This document shows, one piece after another, positions 42,389-52,950 of a stretch of DNA of 64,000 bases. Numbering within the stretch: the first letter of the stretch is position 1; each line of letters starts with the position of its first letter. Under the pieces are notes generated by a model, which ran no database searches, was not told the DNA's origin, and worked only from the letters and a program-made list of their open reading frames with translations. Origin of the DNA: JASBRS01 sp964496495 (GTDB taxonomy: Bacteria > Deinococcota > Deinococci > Deinococcales > Trueperaceae); NCBI GenBank assembly GCA_964496495.1, contig CAZBZU010000001.1:105323-169322 (forward strand). The letters are read 5' to 3'. A program made the position numbers and the translations under genes.

Positions 42389-43860
42389 CGGCCGGTGCCC
42401 GCGCTGCCGGGCGCATTCGGCGGGAAGGTTACGACCACGTAGCGCTGTCCCGGCAGGGTGACGCTGGCGGGCCGGGACCGGCGGCCCTGGAACTGCCCGA
42501 TGAACTGCCACTGACCGGGGCGGTCCAGCACGACCTTGCACGGCGCGCGGCAGATGATGGTTCCGGCGGGGGTGGCCGATCCGGACGGGCTCTTGGCGAC
42601 GTAGAGGTCGACCGGCGGGAGGTTGCCGGGTTGCACCTGGACCGACACGATGTAGTTGACGCCGCCGGCGCCGGACGGCGCCGGCGCCACCCCGCCCTGG
42701 CGCAGGAAGGCCAGCGCTGCCAGACCGCCGCCCACGACGAGCACCAGCAGCAGCACCAGCGGCCCGCGCCAGGAGCGACGGGCGGCACGCTTGGGCGGTG
42801 GCATGTCGAAGGGGATGGGTGCCGGCGCGCGCTCGTCGACGGTGCCCGCGCGGTAGGTCGCGCCCGGTGGCGGCGCCTTCACGAACGTCGGTTGCTTGGT
42901 GCCCGCCGGCCGCTCGCCGGGAGGGGTGAGGCCGGGATCGCTGTGGACGGTGATGGGGTCGGGATCATCGTAACCGTCGTCAGATGCGGCGGTGGTGACC
43001 CGGCGGGCGCTCGGCGCTTGTCGGCCGCCGTCGGAGCCGCCATCCTCGCCGCGGTGGTCGTACGCCGGCGCGTCGACGTTCAGCTCGAAGTCCAGGTCGA
43101 GCTGGAAGTCCGACCGGGTGGCGGACAGGCTCCGCGCACCCGAGTCCGGGCTCGTGGCGGGGTTGGCGTCGGCAGGGGCGCTCGGCTGGCCCGCGGTGGG
43201 GAGCGTCAGCTCGTCGAAGCTGCGGGAGGGGCTCGTCACCGCCCCACCTCCGGAGCGCCGCACCAGCGTGAACAGCGCGCCCGCGGAGGGGCGGTCCGCG
43301 GGGTCCTCGGCCAGCGCGGTCGAGAGCGCCCGCTGGACGGCAGCGCTGAGGCGATCGCCGCCGAGCGCGAGGAGGGTCGCGGCGGCGGCATAGATGTCGG
43401 ATGCCAGACTCGGCGGACCGCCGGCGGCAACCTCCGGAGCGGTGACCGCAGGCTCGGCCGGGCGCCAGGGAACGCCGTAGCCTTCGAGCAGCACGTGTCC
43501 CTGCGAGTGCAGCAGCCGGCCTGCCCGCAGGTCGCCGTGCACCACGCCGGCGCCGGCGGCGTCGCGGATGCCGCGCAACACCGAAAGCACCAGCCGGTCG
43601 TCGACGGGAGTCCCGGCCGAGACCGGCCGGTAGTGCGGCGAGTAGGCGACGACGACCTGGCCCATGGCGTCGTCGAACGAGCTGACCAGGATCCCGGGGA
43701 TGTTTTCCGACTCCAAGGCTCCCGCGGCCACGGTGGGTGGCTCGGGGAAGGTGTAGATGAGCACGGCCAGCCCCGTTAGCGGGTCGACGCCGCGGTAGCA
43801 ACTCACGTCCGCCTGTTGGAGGTAGAGCTCCTGGCTCTGGTACCGGCCGCCGACGCTCAT
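42385..43860 (-). CDS. Membrane-anchored serine/threonine pseudokinase with PEGA-like tail
   Basis: 491 residues from ATG 43860; start sites at 43890 and 43902 are alternatives. The first 200 residues follow the protein kinase plan but lack key residues: VAIK is VLIY (33-36), HRDLKPEN is HGDLRAGRL (108-116), and DFG is EGYG (126-129). The structural APE (141-143), SDIYAAAATLLAL and EDPADRPSAGAL segments are kept. A low-complexity linker leads to one membrane helix (LVLLLVLVVGGGLAALAF, about 378-396) and an extracytoplasmic beta-rich domain of about 85 residues (IVSVQVQPGNLPPVDLYV) resembling PEGA. It is probably a sensor or scaffold rather than an active kinase. Overlaps guaA. Confidence 0.78.
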   Translation of the reverse strand: MSVGGRYQSQELYLQQADVSCYRGVDPLTGLAVLIYTFPEPPTVAAGALESENIPGILVSSFDDAMGQVVVAYSPHYRPVSAGTPVDDRLVLSVLRGIRDAAGAGVVHGDLRAGRLLHSQGHVLLEGYGVPWRPAEPAVTAPEVAAGGPPSLASDIYAAAATLLALGGDRLSAAVQRALSTALAEDPADRPSAGALFTLVRRSGGGAVTSPSRSFDELTLPTAGQPSAPADANPATSPDSGARSLSATRSDFQLDLDFELNVDAPAYDHRGEDGGSDGGRQAPSARRVTTAASDDGYDDPDPITVHSDPGLTPPGERPAGTKQPTFVKAPPPGATYRAGTVDERAPAPIPFDMPPPKRAARRSWRGPLVLLLVLVVGGGLAALAFLRQGGVAPAPSGAGGVNYIVSVQVQPGNLPPVDLYVAKSPSGSATPAGTIICRAPCKVVLDRPGQWQFIGQFQGRRSRPASVTLPGQRYVVVTFPPNAPGSAGTGR

Positions 43861-44003
43861 GCCGGAACGGGTGCGCCGGCGCCCCACCATGGAAGACGCC
43901 ACACCGGCGTCCCCGACTCACCAGTCCGCCGCACCCGCATGCGACGGTCCCCCAGAGCGGGTGAGCGAACGGTGCTCGTGCGCCGCGCGGCTGTCACGTG
44001 CCG

Positions 44004-44032
44004 AGTATAGCCAGGGGGGTGAGGGGGGACAA
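44004..44032 (-). promoter_or_regulatory. Promoter of the pseudokinase-guaA operon
   Basis: On the minus strand, TTGTCC (44027-44032) and TATACT (44004-44009) with 17 bases between. It implies a leader of about 135 bases before ATG 43860. It diverges from the mrp promoter 55 bases away. Confidence 0.65.
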
Positions 44033-44087
44033 GGTGAAGTGGCTCGCAAATGCGTCGCTGGCAGCGGCGGACCGGTAGGGCGTGAGC

Positions 44088-44116
44088 TTGTGTAGGCACG
44101 GCCGGGTTGCTACGCT
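44088..44116 (+). promoter_or_regulatory. Promoter of mrp
   Basis: TTGTGT (44088-44093) and TACGCT (44111-44116) separated by 17 bases. The mrp ATG follows the -10 by only 10 bases, so the leader is a few bases at most. Confidence 0.6.
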
Positions 44117-44126
44117 TTGAGGCACG

Positions 44127-45179
44127 ATGACCATTACCCACGAGAGCGTGCTCGACGCGCTCAAGACCGTCGAGGACCCGGAGCTGCACCAGGACCTGGT
44201 GAGCCTCGGCATGGTGGCCAAGGTCGAGATCGACGGGGATGCCGTCGACCTACGCATCGACCTGACCACGCCCGCGTGCCCGCTCAAGGGCCAGATCGAG
44301 AGGGACGTGCGCGAGGCGCTGGCCACGGCGCTCGGCGTGACGAAGGTGGCGATCGCATTCGGGTCGCAGGTGCGGGGCCCCCAGCAGCAGCCGCTGCCCG
44401 GCGTGAAGACCATCCTGGCGGTGGGCTCCGGCAAGGGTGGCGTCGGCAAGTCGACGGTGGCGGCCAATCTGGCGGCCTCGCTGGCGCTGGAGGGCGCGTC
44501 GGTTGGCTTGCTCGACGCCGACATCTACGGTCCCAGCCAGACCACCATGTTCGGCGTGGAGGGGCGCCGCCTGCTGGCTGACGACGAGAAGCGCATCGTT
44601 CCGCTCGAAGGCCACGGCGTGAAGCTGGTGTCGATCGGGAACCTGGTGGAGCCCGGCCAGGCTCTCACCTGGCGGGGCCCCATCCTGCACGGCACCCTCA
44701 CACAGCTGCTCCAGCAGACCGTGTGGGGCGAGCTCGACTACCTGGTGGTCGACCTCCCGCCGGGCACCGGCGACGTCCAGCTGTCGCTGGCCCAGTTGGT
44801 GCCGCTGACCGGCATGGTCCTGGTGACCACGCCGCAGGACGTCGCGCTGGCCGACGTGAAGCGGGCGTACACCATGGCCCGCAAGACGCACGTTCCGGTG
44901 CTGGGCGTGGTGGAGAACATGAGCTACTACCTGCTCCCTGACGGGGAACGCGACTTCATCTTCGGCGAGGGAGGCGCCGACCGCTGGGCGGAAGAGGAGC
45001 GCCTCCCGGTGCTCGGCCACATCCCCATCACACGGGCGTTGCGCGAGAGCGGCGACCTCGGCGCGCCGCTGGTGGTGACCGATGCGGACGATGCCAGCGC
45101 CTTGGAGTTGCGCCGCGCGGCGCGGATGCTCGCGGGGCAGATGAGCGTTCAGGCGATGGCGACCCTGCCGGTGGTGTGA
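44127..45179 (+). CDS. mrp: Mrp/NBP35-type P-loop protein (Fe-S carrier family) lacking the CxxC motif
   Basis: Family members bind and transfer Fe-S clusters. 350 residues: an N-terminal MIP18/DUF59 domain (1-85, VEDPELHQDLVSLGMV and PACPLKG), then the ParA-like ATPase with deviant Walker A GSGKGGVGKSTVAANLA (about 101-117), LLDADIYGPSQ and VVDLPPGTGDVQLSL. The segment that normally reads ENMSYF-CxxC continues ENMSYYLLPDGERDFIFG here, so the cluster-binding cysteines are absent. It may have lost cluster carriage or use other ligands. Confidence 0.92.
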   Translation: MTITHESVLDALKTVEDPELHQDLVSLGMVAKVEIDGDAVDLRIDLTTPACPLKGQIERDVREALATALGVTKVAIAFGSQVRGPQQQPLPGVKTILAVGSGKGGVGKSTVAANLAASLALEGASVGLLDADIYGPSQTTMFGVEGRRLLADDEKRIVPLEGHGVKLVSIGNLVEPGQALTWRGPILHGTLTQLLQQTVWGELDYLVVDLPPGTGDVQLSLAQLVPLTGMVLVTTPQDVALADVKRAYTMARKTHVPVLGVVENMSYYLLPDGERDFIFGEGGADRWAEEERLPVLGHIPITRALRESGDLGAPLVVTDADDASALELRRAARMLAGQMSVQAMATLPVV

Positions 45180-45194
45180 CGGCCGTGGCTCCGC

Positions 45195-45223
45195 TTGTGG
45201 GCCGTCTCGGCGCCTGCTAGAAT
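45195..45223 (+). promoter_or_regulatory. Promoter of the valS T-box leader
   Basis: TTGTGG (45195-45200), 17 bases, then TAGAAT (45218-45223) with an extended TGC before it. Transcription would start near 45230, about 300 bases before valS. Confidence 0.65.
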
Positions 45224-45229
45224 CCGGCT

Positions 45230-45538
45230 GGCGGGAGGAGTAGCCGTGGCGTGCGTTCGCCAGAGAGCCCGGACGGAGACGCTGGAAGCCCGGGCCGGAC
45301 GCGCCGGTGAAGGTCGCCCGCCGCTACCGGCCTCCGCGCCTGCGGGGCCGGGGGCTTCGAGGAAGAAGGCCGGTCCGCTGGCCGGCTGGTAGACCCTCCG
45401 GTTGCCGCCCCGTCAGGCGGCCAACGAAGCGCTCCGGGGCGAGGTGCTCCGGGGAAGTGCGGTGGTACCGCGGGGTGCGCCTCGTCCGCAATCAGTCGGG
45501 CGGGGCGTGTCGTTGTGGCCTCGCCGCCGGAGGAGCAC
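45230..45538 (+). promoter_or_regulatory. T-box riboswitch leader of valS
   Basis: A gene-free leader of about 300 bases before valS. It ends with the T-box core GGTGGTACCGCGG (45461-45473), the antiterminator bulge that reads the uncharged tRNA 3' end. TGGT within it can pair with ACCA, which fits a tRNA-Val with A73. An AGAGAG box lies near the 5' end of the leader (about 45261), as in stem I of T-boxes. A GU-containing hairpin (45478-45507) follows. Uncharged tRNA-Val would stabilise the antiterminator and raise valS expression. The specifier codon (expected GTN) could not be located with certainty by eye. Confidence 0.85.
45478..45507 (+). terminator. Conditional terminator hairpin of the valS T-box
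   Basis: CGCCTCGTCCG (45478-45488) pairs with CGGGCGGGGCG (45497-45507): 11 pairs including two G-T, with an 8-base loop, followed by the T-containing TGTCGTTGT. It lies directly after the T-box core, as expected. Confidence 0.6.
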
Positions 45539-48172
<2,634 letters not shown>

Positions 48173-48178
48173 GGCGCG

Positions 48179-49699
48179 ATGGTCGTTCTCGACCGGCACC
48201 TGGAGCTCGGCGAGGTGGCGCGCGTGGCGCGGCGGGGCGAGGGAGTCCGGCTGTCGCAGGAGGCGCGCGGGCGCATGGCGCGCAACCGGGCCTACGTCGA
48301 TCGCCTGGTGGCAGAGGGGCGGACCGTCTACGGCGTCACCACCGGGTTCGGCCGCTTCGCCACCGAGCGCATCGAGGTCGCCAGGGTACGCGAGCTCCAA
48401 CGCAACCTGCTGCTGTCGCACGCGATCGGCGTGGGCGAGCCCTTCGAGGACGACGTGGTGCGGGCCATGATGCTGCTGCGCGCGCAGTCGTTGGCGCACG
48501 GCGTCTCGGGTGTTCGACCGCTGGTGGTGGACACCCTGCTGGCTCTGCTGAACGGCGGGGCGTTGCCACTGGTGCCGTCGCAGGGGTCGGTCGGCGCCTC
48601 GGGCGATCTCGCCCCGCTGGCTCACATGAGCCTCCCCCTCATCGGGGTCGGCGAGGTACGGCGCGGCGGCGAACGGGTCCCCGCCGAGGCCGCGCTGCAG
48701 GACCTCGGCCTCGCGCCCGTGGTGCTCGAGGCCAAGGAGGGGCTGGCCCTGATCAACGGCACGCAGGCCATGGCGGCTCAGCTGGCGCTACTGCTGCTCG
48801 ATGCGGCGCACCTGCTCACGGCGGCGGACCTGGCCGCGGCCATGAGCGTCGAGGCGCTGAAAGGCAGCCACCGGCCGTTCATGGAGGTGGTGACGAAGCT
48901 CCGCCCACACCCCGGACCCGAGGTGGTGGCGGCCAACATGCGGGCGCTGCTGCAGGACTCCGCCATCCAGCGCTCCCACATCGACTGCGACAAGGTGCAG
49001 GACGCCTACAGCCTGCGCGCCGTGCCGCAAGTTCACGGCGCGTCGCGCGACGCCCTGGCACACGTTCGCCGGACCCTGGAGGTGGAGCTCGACGCCGTGA
49101 CCGACAACCCGCTGGTGCTCGACGAGGCGGACGAGGTGGTGAGCGCCGGCAACTTCCACGGCCAGCCGCTCGCGCTGACCGCCGACTACGCCGCCATCGC
49201 GCTGGCCGAGCTGGCGAGCATCAGCGAGCGCCGCATCGAGCAGATGCTGAACCCCGCGCTCTCCGGGCTGCCGGCATTCCTGGCGGAGCAGGGGGGCCTG
49301 CAGTCGGGGCTGATGGTCAGCCAGTACACCGCCGCGGCCCTCGTCAGCGAGAACAAGGTGCTCGCCCACCCGGCCTCGGTGGACTCCATCCCCACCAGCG
49401 CCAACCAGGAGGACCACGTGTCGATGGGCACTCACGCCTGCCGCAAGGCCCGACTGGTGCTGGACAACGTCCTCTGGGTGGTCGCCATCGAGGTGGTGTC
49501 GGCCGCGCAAGCGCTCGACTTCCGGCGGCCGCTCACGCCGGGGCGGGGTGTCGCGGCCGCCTACCGCGCGGTCCGCACGCTGGTTCCGCACCTAGACCGT
49601 GACCGGCTCCTCGCGCCCGACGTGGAGCAGGTTCGGGCCGCCATCCTGAGCGGCTCGTTGGCGGCCTCGGTGATCGACGCGGTGGGGCCGCTGGCCTAG
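48179..49699 (+). CDS. hutH: Histidine ammonia-lyase
   Basis: Deaminates histidine to urocanate, the first step of histidine degradation. 506 residues, the usual length. The Ala-Ser-Gly that cyclises to the MIO prosthetic group is at 140-142 in SVGASGDLAPLAHM. YGVTTGFGRFA (51-61) carries the conserved Tyr, and the C-terminal QEDHVSMGTHA is present. It starts six bases after valS and may be co-transcribed. hutU and hutI are not in the window. Confidence 0.95.
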   Translation: MVVLDRHLELGEVARVARRGEGVRLSQEARGRMARNRAYVDRLVAEGRTVYGVTTGFGRFATERIEVARVRELQRNLLLSHAIGVGEPFEDDVVRAMMLLRAQSLAHGVSGVRPLVVDTLLALLNGGALPLVPSQGSVGASGDLAPLAHMSLPLIGVGEVRRGGERVPAEAALQDLGLAPVVLEAKEGLALINGTQAMAAQLALLLLDAAHLLTAADLAAAMSVEALKGSHRPFMEVVTKLRPHPGPEVVAANMRALLQDSAIQRSHIDCDKVQDAYSLRAVPQVHGASRDALAHVRRTLEVELDAVTDNPLVLDEADEVVSAGNFHGQPLALTADYAAIALAELASISERRIEQMLNPALSGLPAFLAEQGGLQSGLMVSQYTAAALVSENKVLAHPASVDSIPTSANQEDHVSMGTHACRKARLVLDNVLWVVAIEVVSAAQALDFRRPLTPGRGVAAAYRAVRTLVPHLDRDRLLAPDVEQVRAAILSGSLAASVIDAVGPLA

Positions 49700-49765
49700 C
49701 GCGGGCGCGGCGGGCCGCGCTCGGCCGCGGCCGCCATGCTAGCCTTTGCCCGAAGGGATGCAGCC

Positions 49766-50698
49766 ATGCGCCACCACGAGCTGCCCTCCACGGGCCCGGC
49801 GACGTTCTTCAAGGCCCCCTACCGCCCGGACGCGGACCGGGGAGAGGCGCACATCGGCCTCCTCGGCGTGCCGTTCGACGACGGCGCCAGCGGGCGACCG
49901 GGCGCGCGCTACGCGCCCATGGCGCTGCGCGACGTGTCCGGCCGCTTCGCGCTCTCCTCGGAGGGGTTCTACGACCTCGAGGCCGGCGCCATGCGCCTGG
50001 TGGGCGCCAGGCTGGTCGACGTCGGCGACGTCGATCCTGTGCAGAACGCGGTCGCCGAGACGTTCGAGCGGATCACTTCGGCGGCCAGACGGCTGCGGAT
50101 GGTGGCGCGCCTGCCGGTCTTCATCGGCGGCGACCACTCCGTCAGCTACCCGCTGTTGCGTGCCTATGACGACGTGCCGGAGCTGCAGGTGGTGCAGCTC
50201 GATGCCCACCTGGGCTTCAGCGACGCCCGGCGCGGCAACCGGCTCGGGAGCGCCTCGACCTTCCGACGCGCCGTCGAGGACGTCCCGGGCATCAAGCGCA
50301 TCACCACCCTCGGCGTGCGCGAGCTGGCGGCCGGGCGGGAGGCGGTCGACAAGGCGCGGGCCCGCGGCCACCTGCTGCTGACCGCACGTCAGGTGCGGAG
50401 CGATCTCGACAGGGCGCTCGACGAGCTTCCCGAGCGCGCCACGGTGTACCTCAGCGTGGACCTCGACGCACTCGATCCCGCGGCGATGCCGGGCACGGGC
50501 GACCCGGAGCCCGACGGCCTGGGCTACGGGCACCTGCTGCAGCTCATCGACGGCGTGGTGGAACGCAACCGCCTGGTCGGCCTCGACCTGGTGGAGCTGG
50601 CACCCGATCTCGACCCCAGCGGCCGCAGCGCGCACCTGGCGGCACGCCTGCTGATGGACGTCTTCGGGCTCTGGTGGGACCCTGCGCGGATGGTGTGA
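49766..50698 (+). CDS. Arginase/agmatinase/formimidoylglutamase family hydrolase
   Basis: 310 residues from ATG 49766 (AAGGGA seven bases upstream; ATG 49736 lacks a ribosome site). Ureohydrolase motifs: GGDHSVSYPLLRAY, QLDAHLGFSDARRG, YLSVDLDALDP. Beside hutH, the likely role is formimidoylglutamase (HutG), which releases glutamate and formamide; agmatinase or arginase are the alternatives. The manganese-binding DAHxD motif reads DAHLG: the second Asp, a metal ligand in characterised members, is Gly. An Asp follows three residues later and might compensate. Confidence 0.82.
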   Translation: MRHHELPSTGPATFFKAPYRPDADRGEAHIGLLGVPFDDGASGRPGARYAPMALRDVSGRFALSSEGFYDLEAGAMRLVGARLVDVGDVDPVQNAVAETFERITSAARRLRMVARLPVFIGGDHSVSYPLLRAYDDVPELQVVQLDAHLGFSDARRGNRLGSASTFRRAVEDVPGIKRITTLGVRELAAGREAVDKARARGHLLLTARQVRSDLDRALDELPERATVYLSVDLDALDPAAMPGTGDPEPDGLGYGHLLQLIDGVVERNRLVGLDLVELAPDLDPSGRSAHLAARLLMDVFGLWWDPARMV

Positions 50699-50726
50699 GC
50701 GGGTCGGTCGGCGGCGGGCGGGGGCA

Positions 50727-50748
50727 TGACAGTCCGCTGACATGAGCC
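50727..50748 (+). promoter_or_regulatory. Candidate Pho box before pstS
   Basis: TGACA occurs at 50727 and 50738, 11 bases apart, the helical spacing of PhoB/PhoP direct-repeat sites. It lies 30-50 bases before pstS. No third repeat. Confidence 0.35.
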
Positions 50749-50775
50749 TCATAGGCTCGCGCCGGAGGTTGCTCT

Positions 50776-51831
50776 ATGTCCAAGCGGATTCTTGCCCTGC
50801 TCGTCGCCGCGCTCGCGGTGGTCTCCTTCGCCAGCGCCCAGTCGCTGACCGGCGCAGGCGCCACCTTCCCGTTCCCGCTCTACTCCAAGATGTTCAGCGT
50901 CTACGGCAAGCAGCAGGGCGTGACCGTCAACTACCAGGCCATCGGCTCCGGCGGCGGCCAGCAGCAGTTGCTCTCGCGTACCGTGAACTTCGCCGCCTCC
51001 GACGCGCCGCTCAGCGATCAGCAGCTGAAGGACTTCAAGGCGAAGAACGGCTCGCCGGTGCTCCACATCCCCATGTCGCTAGGCGCCGTGGTGCTCACCT
51101 ACAACTGGGCGCCCGTCGCCAAGGCCCCCTCGCAGCCGCTGAAGCTGGACGGCAAGACGGTGGCCGACATCTTCCTGGGGAAGATCACCAACTGGAACGA
51201 CCCTGCACTCAAGAAGCTCAACCCCGGCGTCGACTTCCCCGACCTCCCCATCTCGGTGGCGCACCGCTCCGACGGGTCGGGGACCACCTACACCTTCACG
51301 GACTACCTCTCCAAGGTGTCGCCCGAGTGGAAGCAGGAGGTCGGCACCAGCACCTCCGTGAGCTGGCCGACCGGCTCCGGCGGCAAGGGCAACCAGGGCG
51401 TGGCGGGCCTGGTGAAGCAGATCCCCGGCTCCTTCGGCTACGTCGAGCTCATCTACGCGTTGCAGAACAAGATGCCGTACGCCACGCTGGAGAACTCGAG
51501 CGGCAACTTCATCGTGCCCAGTCTGCAGAGCACCTCGAAGGCCGGCGACGTTCCGGTGCCCGCTGACGGTCGCTTCGACATCACCGACACCGCGGCCGCC
51601 CAGGGCTACCCGATCTCCACCTACACCTACATCCTCCTCTACCAGGACATGAGCCTCACCACGAGCTCCCCGGCGCAGGCGAAGCAGCTCACGAAGCTGG
51701 TGGCCTGGATGAGCACCGATGGCCAGCAGTACGCCGAGGGGCTCGACTACGGCCCGCTGCCGCAGCGCGTCCGCGACTTCGATGCCCAGCAGCTCGCCAA
51801 GCTCACCTTCAAGGGGCAGCCGCTGAACTGA
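50776..51831 (+). CDS. pstS: Phosphate ABC transporter substrate-binding protein
   Basis: Periplasmic phosphate receptor. 351 residues with a Sec signal peptide (ILALLVAALAVVSFASA) and no lipobox, so it is soluble in the periplasm. Phosphate-site stretches: LTGAGATFPFPLYSKMF, IGSGGGQQQLLSRTVNFAASDAPLS and RSDGSGTTYTFTDYLS. GGAGG before the ATG. A small 6-bp hairpin (51834-51850) follows the stop and may limit read-through to pstC. Confidence 0.95.
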   Translation: MSKRILALLVAALAVVSFASAQSLTGAGATFPFPLYSKMFSVYGKQQGVTVNYQAIGSGGGQQQLLSRTVNFAASDAPLSDQQLKDFKAKNGSPVLHIPMSLGAVVLTYNWAPVAKAPSQPLKLDGKTVADIFLGKITNWNDPALKKLNPGVDFPDLPISVAHRSDGSGTTYTFTDYLSKVSPEWKQEVGTSTSVSWPTGSGGKGNQGVAGLVKQIPGSFGYVELIYALQNKMPYATLENSSGNFIVPSLQSTSKAGDVPVPADGRFDITDTAAAQGYPISTYTYILLYQDMSLTTSSPAQAKQLTKLVAWMSTDGQQYAEGLDYGPLPQRVRDFDAQQLAKLTFKGQPLN

Positions 51832-51957
51832 CGTCGGCGTTCCGCGCCGAGGCGGGGGTCGCCCACGCGCGGCCTCCGTCTCTGCTGTGGGGGGCCCGGC
51901 GGCGGCACGCGGTAGCCTTAGTGGGGCCAGGAAGCAGCAGCCCTCATCCTTGCGATC

Positions 51958-52950
51958 ATGGACCGACCGATCCGGCACCCGTCACCCGATCCGCCCTCCG
52001 GCAAGGACGTGCGCGACCTGAGCCGTCGTCGCACCCGGCTGCCGGTCGGGGACCGGCTCTTCGACCTCATCGTGCTGCTGCTGGCGGGCTGCGTCCTGCT
52101 CATCACGGCGCTGGCGGCCTTCGAGCTGATCAAGGGCGGCGCCCCGGCCATGCGCCGTTACGGCATCGGCTTCCTCACGGGCACCACCTGGGATCCGGTC
52201 CACCAGGAGTTCGGGGCCTTGCCGTTCATCGTCGGCACGCTGGTCACGAGCTTCGGAGCCCTGCTGATCGGCGTCCCGCTGGCCGTGGGGGCGGCGCTGT
52301 TCGTAAGCGAGTACGCCCCGCGCTGGCTGGCCGAGCCGGTGAGCTACCTGGTGGAGCTGCTCGCCGCCATCCCCAGCGTGGTCTACGGCTTCTGGGGCAT
52401 CTTCGTCCTGGCGCCGGTCGTTCGCGGCATCCAGCTCGACATCTTCCGGAGCGCCGCGCTGCGCGGGATCGGCTTCCTTCGTAGCACCCCCACCGGCCTG
52501 GGGCTGTTCACCGCGATCATCATCCTGGCGGTCATGATCATCCCCTATGCCTCCTCGGTGGCGCGCGACGTGCTCAGGCTCGTGCCTCAGGACCAGCGCG
52601 AGGCGGCCTACGCGCTCGGGGCCACCCGCTGGGAGGTCATGCGTCACGCCGTGCTGCCGTATGCGCGGGCCGGCATCATGGGCGGCGTGCTGCTGAGCCT
52701 GGGGCGAGCCCTGGGCGAGACCATGGCCGTCACCATGGTGATCGGCAACCGCACCGCGATCGTTCACGGCCTCTTCGGCCAGACCGCCACCATGGCGAGC
52801 GTCATCGCCAACGAGTTCACCGAGGCCACCACCCGTGCCCACCTCTCCAGCCTCATCCTGGTGGGGCTGATCCTCTTCCTCATCACCATCCTCGTCAACC
52901 TCGTCGCACGCGTCCTCATCCGCCGCCTGGCGCCCGAGGGGCTGGCGTGA
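51958..52950 (+). CDS. pstC: Phosphate ABC transporter permease PstC
   Basis: 330 residues with six membrane segments, starting after a basic cytoplasmic N-terminus (RDLSRRRTRLPVGDRLFD). PstC-type motifs: LLAAIPSVVYGFWGIFVLAP, REAAYALGATRWEVMRHAVLP (EAA loop) and LGRALGETMAVTMVIGN. TAGCCT at 51913-51918 could serve as a -10 for a secondary start. It overlaps pstA by four bases. Confidence 0.95.
   Translation: MDRPIRHPSPDPPSGKDVRDLSRRRTRLPVGDRLFDLIVLLLAGCVLLITALAAFELIKGGAPAMRRYGIGFLTGTTWDPVHQEFGALPFIVGTLVTSFGALLIGVPLAVGAALFVSEYAPRWLAEPVSYLVELLAAIPSVVYGFWGIFVLAPVVRGIQLDIFRSAALRGIGFLRSTPTGLGLFTAIIILAVMIIPYASSVARDVLRLVPQDQREAAYALGATRWEVMRHAVLPYARAGIMGGVLLSLGRALGETMAVTMVIGNRTAIVHGLFGQTATMASVIANEFTEATTRAHLSSLILVGLILFLITILVNLVARVLIRRLAPEGLA

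Noticed and set aside
45515..45538. GTG at 45515 as valS start
   Set aside because: No ribosome site before it. The GGAGGAG at 45529-45535 serves the ATG at 45539.
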